Of a DNA stretch of 64,000 nucleotides, positions 53,276 through 61,722 are shown piece by piece. This DNA is from Pseudomonas mosselii. Its GTDB lineage: Bacteria; Pseudomonadota; Gammaproteobacteria; Pseudomonadales; Pseudomonadaceae. Within the stretch, counting starts at the first letter, position 1, and each line of letters begins with the position of its first letter. The stretch spans positions 52,052 through 116,051 of the forward strand of contig NZ_VAUO01000011.1 of the NCBI RefSeq assembly GCF_005796105.1, written 5' to 3'. The notes under the pieces were generated by a model. That model did no database searches. It was not told where the DNA came from and saw only the letters and a program-made list of their open reading frames with translations. The translations under genes and the position numbers were made by a program.

Positions 53276-53602
53276 ATGCTGCCGCCGATCATTCCCCTCA
53301 GCGCCGCCCCCGTGACGACGCAACAAGACCCGATCAGACAGACCCCGAACATTCCTGCCGTGGTCCCGGCCCAGCCTGCCTCCAGCGAAAGCACCATCGA
53401 CCTCAAGCAGCAGCGCGACCCCGAAGAGCAGGGCTTCTTGCTGCGCGAAAAGCAGCGCCGCGAGCAAAAGCGCCGGCGTGATCGCGAACAGGAACGTTTC
53501 GAAGCGCTGCCCGGCGATGAGCTGAATGCTGACAATACGGTGCCGGTCGCCCCATTGGGCGAGCGTACCCGCCAAGGGTTGCTGGTCGACATCGAAGTCT
53601 GA
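53276..53602 (+). CDS. Small charged hypothetical protein
   Basis: A 108-residue protein. The first 40 residues are Pro/Ala/Gln-rich and unstructured; residues 50-75 form a strongly charged helix (LLREKQRREQKRRRDREQER); the rest is mixed. AGGAG lies about eight bases before ATG. No signal peptide. Not recognised as a family; a nucleic-acid- or ribosome-associated role is possible from charge alone. Confidence 0.68.
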   Translation: MLPPIIPLSAAPVTTQQDPIRQTPNIPAVVPAQPASSESTIDLKQQRDPEEQGFLLREKQRREQKRRRDREQERFEALPGDELNADNTVPVAPLGERTRQGLLVDIEV

Positions 53603-53661
53603 CTGGTCAGCGCCGCCATCTGCCTGCATCATTGAGGCCTCTGCTGTCCGTCGAGCCTGTT

Positions 53662-53823
53662 ATGAGCCAAGACAACCTGATCGATTTCGGTGCCGAGCGC
53701 GCCAAACGTATCCACGACCTTAATGACAAGCGCCTGGACGACATGCGCAAGGCCTTCGAGCAGGCCATGCCATTGGCCTCGGGCAAGAAAAAGAAATCCA
53801 AGGGCAAGCCCAAGAAGCGCTGA
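53662..53823 (+). CDS. Tiny basic-tailed hypothetical protein
   Basis: A 53-residue protein: an amphipathic helical part (MSQDNLIDFGAERAKRIHDL) followed by a Lys-rich tail (KKKKSKGKPKKR). It lies 60 bases after the preceding small gene and directly before the ccoM promoter region. Shine-Dalgarno weak. No family recognised. Confidence 0.62.
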   Translation: MSQDNLIDFGAERAKRIHDLNDKRLDDMRKAFEQAMPLASGKKKKSKGKPKKR

Positions 53824-53826
53824 AAC

Positions 53827-53840
53827 TTGATGCAGGTCAA
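53827..53840 (+). promoter_or_regulatory. Upstream ANR/FNR-type site
   Basis: TTGATGCAGGTCAA fits TTGAT-N4-(A/G)TCAA. It lies 51 bases upstream of the second site and about 120 bases before ccoM. Confidence 0.6.
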
Positions 53841-53877
53841 GCCTGCGCCCGCCTCGCGTGCCCGGCCCCGGGCACCA

Positions 53878-53891
53878 TTGATCCCGGTCAA
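53878..53891 (+). promoter_or_regulatory. Proximal ANR/FNR-type site of ccoM
   Basis: TTGATCCCGGTCAA matches the same pattern. A possible -10 (TTACCT, 53913-53918) places the site centre near -41, the usual class II activator position. Confidence 0.7.
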
Positions 53892-53958
53892 TTCCCCCGC
53901 CCACCTCATTGGTTACCTTGCACCCATCGGATGACGGCACATCAAGGGAGGGGCCGAC

Positions 53959-54075
53959 ATGTTCTTCGACAACGTGGTTATCGCCGGTGTGGTAACGGTC
54001 GGGTTGATGTTGGCGTTCTTTGCCGGTCTAGGCATTTTCATCTGGAAGGACTCAAGCAAGCGCAAACAGCGCTGA
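53959..54075 (+). CDS. ccoM: Cytochrome cbb3 oxidase small subunit CcoM
   Basis: A 38-residue protein: short N-terminus MFFDNVV, one membrane helix (about residues 7-29) and a basic tail (WKDSSKRKQR). It matches CcoM, the small fourth subunit of cbb3-type terminal oxidases of Pseudomonas, needed for assembly and stability; the main ccoNOQP operon is not in the window. GGGAGGGG lies five to six bases before the ATG. Two ANR-type sites upstream and a strong terminator downstream mark it as an independently regulated gene, expected to be induced at low oxygen. Confidence 0.88.
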   Translation: MFFDNVVIAGVVTVGLMLAFFAGLGIFIWKDSSKRKQR

Positions 54076-54108
54076 TCCTTCCCGATCCATGAGCACGCAA
54101 GGCATTTA

Positions 54109-54135
54109 GGGCGACTTCGGTCGCCCATTTTTTTG
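54109..54135 (+). terminator. Terminator of ccoM
   Basis: GGGCGAC and GTCGCCC form a 7-bp stem closed by a stable TTCG tetraloop, followed by eight T within nine bases. Confidence 0.95.
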
Positions 54136-54409
54136 TCTGTGATGTGGACTCGCTGATTGAGCAGCGTCCCTGAGCGGTCTTGCCGGGGCGCCGGACAGGC
54201 AGGAAAGCCTTAGGATCTCGATATCTCGCAGGGTCGCCAAAGCTGCGCCACAGCCTTTCGCGGCGCAAGGCTGCTCCCGCAGGGACGAGCTAAGTCTCCA
54301 GGTTAGTGCAGGCAAGATGATTAGCTAGCTAATTACTTGTGTTCGACTTATTCTGCTATCTGTTGTCTATCTTTCTATCAGTACCTCTTCTACCCGCAAG
54401 GTCCGCTTC
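54136..54409. other. Intergenic region upstream of the FUSC operon
   Basis: No gene. It contains a degenerate REP hairpin half near 54250-54285 and a perfect palindrome at 54320-54333, and must hold the promoter of the efflux operon. Confidence 0.75.
54320..54333. promoter_or_regulatory. Perfect 14-bp palindrome, candidate repressor operator
   Basis: ATTAGCTAGCTAAT equals its reverse complement and lies 77 bases upstream of the FUSC start codon. MarR- and TetR-type repressors of efflux operons often bind such sites; no regulator gene is adjacent. Confidence 0.55.
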
Positions 54410-56398
54410 GTGCCCATCACTTTCCTGGCCCTGTTCGCCCCCAGCGGCCTCGCTCTCAAGTTCGCCGCCAAGACCCTGTTCGGGGGAGGCCTGGCACTGT
54501 GGCTGGCGATGCGCTGGGGCTTGGAGCAACCATCATGGGCGCTGATGACGGCGTTCATCGTTGCCCAACCACTGTCGGGCATGGTGGTACAGAAGGGCTT
54601 GGCGCGGTTGGCCGGGACGCTGGTAGGCACCTTCATGTCGGTGGTGTTCATGGGCCTGTTCGCGCAGACACCCTGGCTGTTCCTGCTTACCCTGGCGGCA
54701 TGGCTGGCATTGTGCACCGCCGCGTCCACCCAGTTGCGCAGCGCATGGGCTTATGCCTTCGTGCTGGCCGGCTATACCGCGGCGATCATTACCCTGCCGG
54801 CGATCAGCAATCCGCTGCAAGTGTTCGACCAAGCGGTGGCGCGCTGTACCGAAATCTCCCTGGGTATCTGCTGCGCCACTGCCAGTAGCGCATTGATCTG
54901 GCCGTTGCGGGTCGAGCAGCAGCTCGCCGGCCAGGCGCGCCGAGCCTGGCACAATGGGCTGCAAGCGGCCAGCGCGATGTTGGGCGGTGAGGACCAGGCG
55001 CGCGAAGGCCTGCTGGACACCCTCGGCGGTATCGTGGCCATTGATGCACAGCGCGAACACGCCTGGTTCGAGGGGCATCGTGGCCGGCAGCGGGCTCGGG
55101 CGATCAATGGCTTGAGTCAGACACTCATGGTGCTGCTGCGGATTTCGCGGTCGGTGCGCCGCCAGTGGCGCCAGCTCGATGAGCGCGAAAGTGCGCGCTT
55201 GGCGCCTTGGCTGGATCAGGTCCGTGCGCAGCTGGCCACGCCCGATCAGCCGAGCCTGTTGCTGCTGCGCCAGCGCATCTGGGATGCCGCCCACGATGAC
55301 GGCATCAGCTCTGCCGAGCACTACTGCCTGGCCCGTCTGGCGCTGCTGCTGGACTACGCCATGGCGGCCAGTCAGGCGCTGGAGGATGTCGAGCAGGGCA
55401 GGGCACCGAAGCGACCGGTGCAGAGCCTGGCTGTGCACCGAGACGTGTCCTTGGCCCTGCTGTTCGGATCGCGCAGTGCTCTGGCATTTTTGATCATGAG
55501 CAGCTTCTGGCTGGCTACTGCCTGGCCGTCGGCCCCAGGCGGGCTGGTACTGACCTGTGTGGTCTGCAGCTTGTTCGCCAGCCGCGAGAATGGCGCGCAA
55601 ATCGGCCTGAGTTTCTTGCGTGGCATCCTGCTGGCGGTGCCGGCAGCCTTTATCGTCGGGCAAATCCTCCTGCCGCAATGGAGCAGTTTCGCCATGCTGT
55701 GCCTGGGGATGGGCGTGCCGTTGTTTCTCGGGGCGCTGGGCATGGCCCATCCGCGCACCGGGCCCACGGCAACCTCGTATTGCCTGCACTTCATCGTGTT
55801 AGTGGCGCCGCTCAATGCGATGCAGTTCAACGTGGCGACCCTGCTCAACAGCGCCCTGGCAATGCTGGTGGGGGTGGGCGCGGCGGTGATGGCCTTTCGG
55901 TTGCTGGTGCTGCGCCATCCTGCTTGGCTGGGCCGGCGTCTGCGCGCGGCGACCCAGAGCGACTTGGTACGCCTTACCCGTCGTGACCTACGGGGCGCCG
56001 ACAGCTGGTTCGGTGGGCGGATGGCCGATCGCCTGATGCAGTTGGCGCGCCACGCCAGCGAATTGCCACCCGCTGCTCGCCAGCGTTGGGACGACGGTCT
56101 ACATGGGCTGGACATCGGCGATGAGCTGGTGCACCTGCGCATGTGTCTGGCCGTGGCCCAGGCCCCACTGGGCAATGCCGAACGCCGCTACCTGCAAGCC
56201 CTGGAGGCGGTGCTGGCCAGCGGCCCTGCACCTGGGCGCGGACAACAGCTGGATGCGGCCAGTGAACAGTTCATCGAGGCCTTGCGCGAACAGCCGCCCA
56301 ACGATCCGCTGCGCTTGGCCATTGGCGCTGTGTTGCAGTTACGCAATAGCTGGGGCAAATGGTGCCGTTGGCAGGAGGAAACCCATGGGGTTACGTGA
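54410..56398 (+). CDS. FUSC-family inner membrane transporter (AaeB-like)
   Basis: The 662-residue protein has two sets of five to six membrane helices (about 10-170 and 355-505), each followed by a soluble helical domain, the layout of AaeB/FUSC efflux proteins. The first set begins LKFAAKTLFGGGLALWLAMRW. It would export aromatic acids or other toxic organic acids with the HlyD-type partner downstream. GTG 54410 is preceded by AAGG at eight bases. Its end overlaps the next gene by 14 bases. Confidence 0.92.
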   Translation: MPITFLALFAPSGLALKFAAKTLFGGGLALWLAMRWGLEQPSWALMTAFIVAQPLSGMVVQKGLARLAGTLVGTFMSVVFMGLFAQTPWLFLLTLAAWLALCTAASTQLRSAWAYAFVLAGYTAAIITLPAISNPLQVFDQAVARCTEISLGICCATASSALIWPLRVEQQLAGQARRAWHNGLQAASAMLGGEDQAREGLLDTLGGIVAIDAQREHAWFEGHRGRQRARAINGLSQTLMVLLRISRSVRRQWRQLDERESARLAPWLDQVRAQLATPDQPSLLLLRQRIWDAAHDDGISSAEHYCLARLALLLDYAMAASQALEDVEQGRAPKRPVQSLAVHRDVSLALLFGSRSALAFLIMSSFWLATAWPSAPGGLVLTCVVCSLFASRENGAQIGLSFLRGILLAVPAAFIVGQILLPQWSSFAMLCLGMGVPLFLGALGMAHPRTGPTATSYCLHFIVLVAPLNAMQFNVATLLNSALAMLVGVGAAVMAFRLLVLRHPAWLGRRLRAATQSDLVRLTRRDLRGADSWFGGRMADRLMQLARHASELPPAARQRWDDGLHGLDIGDELVHLRMCLAVAQAPLGNAERRYLQALEAVLASGPAPGRGQQLDAASEQFIEALREQPPNDPLRLAIGAVLQLRNSWGKWCRWQEETHGVT

Positions 56399-56591
56399 AT
56401 GGGCTCTGGGCGGCGTGCTGCTGAGCCCCTTTCTGATCTATGTATTGATGGCGCTGGTGCTCACCGGGGTGTTGCGTGTGATCGTGCAGGCAACGCCGTT
56501 GGGGCGCTGGATCTGGCATGAAGCACTGTTCGATGCGGCGCTATTCGTTTGTGTCCTGTTCCTGGTGGTGCGTCTGCTGGGACCTTTGTAA
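56385..56591 (+). CDS. DUF1656 small membrane protein (AaeX-like)
   Basis: The 68-residue protein has two membrane segments (about 10-34 and 46-66) and fits DUF1656, the AaeX-type peptide found between FUSC and membrane-fusion genes. GGAGGAAA lies just upstream. Role unknown, presumably accessory to the pump. It overlaps the end of the FUSC gene and is 11 bases before the HlyD gene. Confidence 0.9.
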   Translation: MGLREWALGGVLLSPFLIYVLMALVLTGVLRVIVQATPLGRWIWHEALFDAALFVCVLFLVVRLLGPL

Positions 56592-56602
56592 GGAGTAAGT
56601 CC

Positions 56603-57463
56603 ATGCGTACAGCCGTACGTGCCCTGGTCACCCTATGCGTGGTGGTCGTTGCCGTGTTCGCCGGTTATCAGCTCTGGCAGTACTACATGCTTACGCCCTG
56701 GACTCGGGATGCGCGGGTGCGCGCCGATGTGGTGGTAATCGCCCCTGATGTGTCCGGCTGGGTGAGCGGGCTCAAGGTGCGTGACAACCAGCAGGTCAAG
56801 GCGGGCGATCTGTTGATGACGATTGACCGCGAGCGTTTTCAGGCCGCCGTCGACCAGGCCAGCGCGGTGGTTGAAACGCGTACCCAGCAAGTGCGCCTGC
56901 GCGAGCGCGAGGCCGCGCGGCGCAACGCCCTGGGGCCCGAGGCAATCAGTGCCGAGTTGCGCGAGAACGCGCAGATCAACGCTGCCGTGGCGCGCGGCGA
57001 GTTGCACGAAGCCGAGGCGCAACTGAAGGTGGCCAGGATCAATCTGGCCCGCAGCGAAGTACGCGCGCCACGCAGCGGGCACATCACCAACCTGCGCCTG
57101 GCTGAAGGTAACTATGTCAATGCCGGGCAGTCGGTGATGGCATTGGTGGATGACGCCACGTTCTACATCCAGGCCTACTTCGAGGAGACCAAACTGCCGC
57201 GCATTCGCGTCGGTGATTCGGTCAAGGTCTGGCTGATGGGGGCCGGCGAGTCGCTGCCGGGGCAGGTGGAGAGCATCAGCCGCGGTATTACCGACCGCAA
57301 CTCGACGCCAGATGGGCAGTTGCTGCCGGAGGTCGAGCCAACCTTCAACTGGGTGAGGCTGGCGCAGCGCATTCCGGTGCGTATTCGCCTGGAGCAGATC
57401 CCTGAAGGCACGAGCCTCAGTGCGGGCATGACCGCCAGCGTGCAGGTGCGTGAGGCGCAGTGA
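56603..57463 (+). CDS. HlyD-family periplasmic adaptor (AaeA-like)
   Basis: The 286-residue adaptor has one N-terminal membrane anchor (ALVTLCVVVVAVFAGYQLW), a split biotinyl-lipoyl domain (VIAPDVSGWVSGLKVRDNQ; VRAPRSGHITNLRLAEGNYV), a coiled-coil hairpin (about 70-135) and a beta-barrel. AAGGAG precedes the ATG. With the FUSC and DUF1656 genes it makes a tripartite-type exporter that would need an outer-membrane channel encoded elsewhere. Confidence 0.93.
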   Translation: MRTAVRALVTLCVVVVAVFAGYQLWQYYMLTPWTRDARVRADVVVIAPDVSGWVSGLKVRDNQQVKAGDLLMTIDRERFQAAVDQASAVVETRTQQVRLREREAARRNALGPEAISAELRENAQINAAVARGELHEAEAQLKVARINLARSEVRAPRSGHITNLRLAEGNYVNAGQSVMALVDDATFYIQAYFEETKLPRIRVGDSVKVWLMGAGESLPGQVESISRGITDRNSTPDGQLLPEVEPTFNWVRLAQRIPVRIRLEQIPEGTSLSAGMTASVQVREAQ

Positions 57464-57604
57464 GGTCGGTGCGCGGCGGTTGGATGAAAAAGCCTTGGCG
57501 AAGAGTCCGGCGGCTGGGGTAGGCTGTTGCCTGCGCGTTGCCCGTCAGAGGCAACCGCTTTGCAGCCGGGCGTGCGTCACTTCCATTGATCGCGAGGTTA
57601 CGCC

Positions 57605-57925
57605 ATGGCCATCACGTCCCAAGACATCTGCAACGCCGCCGACCAACTCAAGGGTTTTGTCGGATTCCACGGTAAACGCGGCACCCATATCGTGCGTTTT
57701 TCCGAAGACGCGTTTGGCATGGATGTCGCTGATGACAGCATCACCCCCAGCAGCGAGTTCGTCTGGCGCCCCGAGAGTGAGCAGCGCATGGCGTTGTGTC
57801 GCGAGCGCCTGGCCTTGCTGTTCGGCCAGCATGTGGATGACCGGCTGAACATCGGCGAGCCCCTGCGCGTTTACCTCAAACGCAGCGACCTGCCTGAGAT
57901 CGTCGCTGAGCGTAGGGTGCGCTGA
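57605..57925 (+). CDS. Hypothetical protein
   Basis: The 106-residue protein is globular-looking and Arg/Asp-rich, without signal or membrane segment: MAITSQDICNAADQLKGFVG at the start, then HIVRFSEDAFGMDVADDSI and a C-terminal YLKRSDLPEIVAERRVR. GAGG lies about eight bases before the ATG. It converges on the large GGDEF-EAL gene with a six-base gap. I do not recognise the family. Confidence 0.75.
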   Translation: MAITSQDICNAADQLKGFVGFHGKRGTHIVRFSEDAFGMDVADDSITPSSEFVWRPESEQRMALCRERLALLFGQHVDDRLNIGEPLRVYLKRSDLPEIVAERRVR

Positions 57926-57931
57926 GCCTGT

Positions 57932-60514
57932 TCAGCAGGCGCCGTGGCGCGGCTCGCGCTTGGCCAGCAGCGCTTCGAACTGAAGGCGCTCCAGCGGCCG
58001 GCTCAGGTAGAAGCCCTGTACCTCATGGCAGCGCTCCTTGCCGAGCGCCTTGAGTTGCTGCTCGGTCTCCACCCCTTCGGCAGTGACGGTCAAGCCCATG
58101 GCTTTGCCCAGGTTGATGATGGCCTGCACCACGGCGCGGTCATTGCCATTCGGGTTGTTGAGCCCGGCGATGAAGCGTTTGTCGATCTTGATGCTGTCGA
58201 AGGGGTAGGTGCGCAGGTATCCCAGGGACGAATAGCCGGTGCCGAAATCGTCCATATTCAAGCGCACCCCCAGCTCCTTGAGCGCCAGCATGGTGCCCAA
58301 GGCACCTTCGATATCGTTGAGCATCACGTTCTCGGTAATCTCAAGCTCCAGGCGCTGTGCCGGGAAACCCGTCTCCAGCAACACCTGACGCACGTCGGCT
58401 ACCACATCGCTGCGCAGGAACTGTGCCGGTGACAGGTTGACCGACACCAGCAATGGCTGTGGCCAGGTGCAGGCGGTGCGGCAGGCTTCGAGCAGCACCC
58501 AGCGGCCCAGGGTGACGATCAGGTCGCTCTGTTCGGCCAGGGGAATGAAGGTGTCCGGCCCCAGCAAGCCCTCCTGTGGGTGCTGCCAGCGCAGCAACGC
58601 TTCGACCGATACGATGCGCAGGTCGTCCATACGGTAGCGCGGTTGGTAATGCAGTACGAACGCCTGCTCTCTGACAGCCCGTCGCAAGTCGTTCTCCAGT
58701 TGCCGACGGTACTGGATTTGCTGGTTCATCTCGGGCGAGAAGTAGCGCCAGGTGTGCTTGCCGTCGGCCTTGGCCTGGTACAGGGCGATGTCAGCGCAGC
58801 GGATCAGCTCGCCTGCATCCGTGCCCTGGGTGCGGGTCTGGGCGATACCGAGGCTGGCGCTGACGTGCAATTGGTGTGCTTCGAAGGTGATTGGTTGCTG
58901 CAGCTGTTCGATCAGTCGTGCGCAGAAGCGGTCGATTTCGCTGCGGTTATCCAGGCCTTGCAGGACCAGCACGAATTCGTCGCCGCCCAGGCGAGCCACC
59001 AGGTCGCCGTCACGGGTGCTGTCGCGCAGGCGTGTGGCGACCTCCTGCAAGACTGCGTCTCCGGCGGCGTGACCGAGCGAATCGTTGATGGGCTTGAAGC
59101 TGTCCAGGTCCAACAGCAGCAGTGCCAGTGGCGGCGAGTCGTTGCCACGCAGCAGCGCTTGTTCGAGGTGACGCGAGAGCTTGTTGCGATTGGCAAGGCC
59201 CGTGAGCGCATCGTGCATCGAAAGGTGCTGGATGCGGGCATGGGCATCGACTTCATCGGTGATGTCGCTGGCGGTGCCGCGAAAACCCGCCAGCTTGCCG
59301 TCGAACAGGATTGAGCGTGCCGAGATACGGCAGTAACGGTGCTCGCCATTGTGGTCGCGGTAGGCGCAGCGCAGGTTGGCCAACGCCTGAGGATCGCTGT
59401 CGGCCTGGGTATCGAGCCATGCCAGCAAGGGCGTGGTGTCGCAGGCCAGCAACTGATTGATAGGCTGGCCGAGCCATTCGTCGACCCGGTAGCCGGTGAC
59501 GTTGGCGAAGCGTTGGGAGATATAGGTCAATCGATGGTGGCGGTCGGTTTCCCAGATCCAGTCAGAGGCCGCCTCGGCCACGGCGCGGAAACGTTGTTCG
59601 CTGGCTTCCAGTGCCTGGTTGCTCTTTTGTAGGCGTTGCAGGCTCTGGTCAATGGCCTTGGAGCTACGCCACGCATGACGGAACAGGTACAACAAGGCCA
59701 GGCCGAGCACCAGCAGCACACCCGACAGCGCCGGCAACACGGCCCAGAGCAATTGTTGCCCGGGGTGGGGGCTGTCCCAGCTCAGGCTGAAACCGGTATC
59801 GCCCAAGCCCACCTGGGCAGAGGTTTGCTGGGTGGATTCGTTGCTCTGCAGGTGCATGCCGGTCAGGCCCGCGCTTTCACCCAGACGCGCAAGCTTGGTG
59901 TCGGTCAATTGGTCGATGAATAGCATGACCGGGGCGCTGCGCACTTCGTCTTCACGTACATCCCGGTCCGGGCGCACGGCGGCTGCGCTGAGGATCGCCG
60001 GCCAGCCGTTGAAGCGTACGAAAGCGGTGACTTGCGCGCGTGCCGGGGCCGCCTTGCGCGCTCGCTCGATGATTGGTCCAAGCGGTGCCGCCACGTAGGC
60101 GCTGACCGACGACTCGCCGGGCTTGCCCTTGAACAGGGCGTAGAGCGTGCCCTCGTCGTTGACTACGAATACGCCCTCGTAGCCGCTGGCATCGTACAGC
60201 GATTGGCCAACGTTCTTCTGCTCGTACGCCCATTGCCAATCGGCTTGGCCGTCAAAGTGCGCATAAGCTGCATCCCAGACGGCGTAGCTGGAAAGGAAGT
60301 GGCTTGAGGCCTGTAGCCGTTGCTCCAGCGCTTGGTTGGCGTGAAAGCGGCTATGTTGCATCGCCTGCTGGTCAAGGGTAGCGGCGATGTTGAACAAGGC
60401 GCCGAGGACGATCAGGCAACCCAGGCCGAACAAGGCGCCGAGCGCCCCGATCAGGCGTCGGATTTGCAGGCGCGAAGTGGGGCTGGAAGGGGGAAGCTCT
60501 GCATTCCTGTGCAT
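57932..60514 (-). CDS. CHASE4-PAS-GGDEF-EAL c-di-GMP enzyme
   Basis: The 860-residue protein has two membrane helices (22-46 and 256-279) around a periplasmic CHASE4-like sensor domain (about 50-250; SSYAVWDAAYAHFDGQADW), then a PAS domain (about 305-420; ASDWIWETDRHHRLTYISQR), GGDEF (motif 510-514, RxxD site Arg501/Asp504) and EAL (motif 638-640). Both catalytic motifs look intact. AAGGAG lies about ten bases before the ATG. The periplasmic ligand is unknown. It is transcribed leftwards just after the MASE2 cyclase gene. Confidence 0.95.
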   Translation of the reverse strand: MHRNAELPPSSPTSRLQIRRLIGALGALFGLGCLIVLGALFNIAATLDQQAMQHSRFHANQALEQRLQASSHFLSSYAVWDAAYAHFDGQADWQWAYEQKNVGQSLYDASGYEGVFVVNDEGTLYALFKGKPGESSVSAYVAAPLGPIIERARKAAPARAQVTAFVRFNGWPAILSAAAVRPDRDVREDEVRSAPVMLFIDQLTDTKLARLGESAGLTGMHLQSNESTQQTSAQVGLGDTGFSLSWDSPHPGQQLLWAVLPALSGVLLVLGLALLYLFRHAWRSSKAIDQSLQRLQKSNQALEASEQRFRAVAEAASDWIWETDRHHRLTYISQRFANVTGYRVDEWLGQPINQLLACDTTPLLAWLDTQADSDPQALANLRCAYRDHNGEHRYCRISARSILFDGKLAGFRGTASDITDEVDAHARIQHLSMHDALTGLANRNKLSRHLEQALLRGNDSPPLALLLLDLDSFKPINDSLGHAAGDAVLQEVATRLRDSTRDGDLVARLGGDEFVLVLQGLDNRSEIDRFCARLIEQLQQPITFEAHQLHVSASLGIAQTRTQGTDAGELIRCADIALYQAKADGKHTWRYFSPEMNQQIQYRRQLENDLRRAVREQAFVLHYQPRYRMDDLRIVSVEALLRWQHPQEGLLGPDTFIPLAEQSDLIVTLGRWVLLEACRTACTWPQPLLVSVNLSPAQFLRSDVVADVRQVLLETGFPAQRLELEITENVMLNDIEGALGTMLALKELGVRLNMDDFGTGYSSLGYLRTYPFDSIKIDKRFIAGLNNPNGNDRAVVQAIINLGKAMGLTVTAEGVETEQQLKALGKERCHEVQGFYLSRPLERLQFEALLAKREPRHGAC

Positions 60515-60566
60515 GCGTGGGCGGCTCCTTCAACTGCAGCCTCCCACCCGGGATCTGGGGGAAGGT

Positions 60567-61643
60567 CTAGTCAGGATAGGCCAGCCGGAGCGCGGTAGCC
60601 TCGCCACGTGCCAGGTTGATCTGGTCGCGTCCTTCATGCTTGGCCGCGTATAGGGCCTTGTCCGCCTCCAGCAGCCAGTCTTCAGGGCTCGTCAGACCCG
60701 GGTGGAAGGCGGCGAGGCCGATGCTCAGGCTGATGCGCAGCCCCGGCAACTGTGGGTTGCGGTAAGCCGCGACCTGCTCGCGCAATCGTTCCATCGCCTG
60801 ACAGGCTTGGGCTTCATGGGTGTTGGGCAAGATCAGACAGAACTCGTCGCCGCCGTAGCGCCCCGCCTTGTCGTGCTCGCGCAGGTTGCGTGTCAGCTCT
60901 TCACTGAGTTGGCGCAACACGCAGTCACCGACCACATGCCCGTAGGTGTCGTTGATGGGCTTGAAGTGATCGATGTCGATCAGTGCCACCACCGCCGGCG
61001 CTTGTTGTTGCTGGCAGATCTGGAACTTGAGCAGCAGCAGGTCTTTCCAGGCACCGTGGTTGAGCAGGCCAGTAAGGCTGTCAGTGCGGCTCAGTGCGCC
61101 GAGGCGGCGCTTGTGGTCGGACAGTTGGATCGCCAACTGATAACACACCCAGCCCAAGGCGAGCGGGTACAGGGTGAGCATCGGCAGGCTGGCGTACACT
61201 TGCACCGGTGTCGTCTGCAATTGTAGGCCCGGGCCCAGTACGATGATCGACACCAGCATCCCGACCAGTTGTGCGATCAGCCCGCGCACCACCATGGGCT
61301 TGCCGCCCGCAGCGACATTGTTCATGGTCACCATCGAGAGGATGGTCAGGCTTGGCAGCGGATTGAAATGCATGGTCGCGGCCCAGAAGCCGGCCGCCAC
61401 CGAGTCCAGTTGCAAGTTGCGTAACTCGGCCTGATAGGGCATCGCCGAGCGGCGCGCCCAGTGGTAGGCCACATGCGGCCAGGCCAAGCCATTGAACAGC
61501 ATCAGCAGCCACACCCAATCGGGTGGTTGCAAGGGTGCCACGGCAGCAGCGGCGGCGATCAGGCCGATACCCTTGCCGATGATGCGTGGTCGGTAAATGC
61601 GGCGGACAAACGAGTGTCCTTTTCCGCGGCTTATGTCCGTCAT
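60567..61643 (-). CDS. MASE2-domain diguanylate cyclase
   Basis: The 358-residue protein has a MASE2-type membrane sensor (about 15-175, four to five helices) and a GGDEF domain with intact motif at 264-268 and an inhibitory RxxD (Arg255, Asp258). This is the AdrA/DgcC layout: a cyclase that in other bacteria drives cellulose or exopolysaccharide production. No clear Shine-Dalgarno. It is 52 bases upstream of the GGDEF-EAL gene, so co-transcription is possible, and diverges from the MBL-fold gene. Confidence 0.93.
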   Translation of the reverse strand: MTDISRGKGHSFVRRIYRPRIIGKGIGLIAAAAAVAPLQPPDWVWLLMLFNGLAWPHVAYHWARRSAMPYQAELRNLQLDSVAAGFWAATMHFNPLPSLTILSMVTMNNVAAGGKPMVVRGLIAQLVGMLVSIIVLGPGLQLQTTPVQVYASLPMLTLYPLALGWVCYQLAIQLSDHKRRLGALSRTDSLTGLLNHGAWKDLLLLKFQICQQQQAPAVVALIDIDHFKPINDTYGHVVGDCVLRQLSEELTRNLREHDKAGRYGGDEFCLILPNTHEAQACQAMERLREQVAAYRNPQLPGLRISLSIGLAAFHPGLTSPEDWLLEADKALYAAKHEGRDQINLARGEATALRLAYPD

Positions 61644-61722
61644 GGTGGTCCGTTTCTGCTGGGGGCGCCGTTTATCGCATAACTCGTATGAATATTGTCG
61701 AACATTCATTCATCGGGGAAAA

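Noticed and set aside
53276..53823. Possible toxin-antitoxin pair
   Set aside because: Neither protein shows a toxin fold or a DNA-binding antitoxin domain, and the genes do not overlap as is usual for such pairs.
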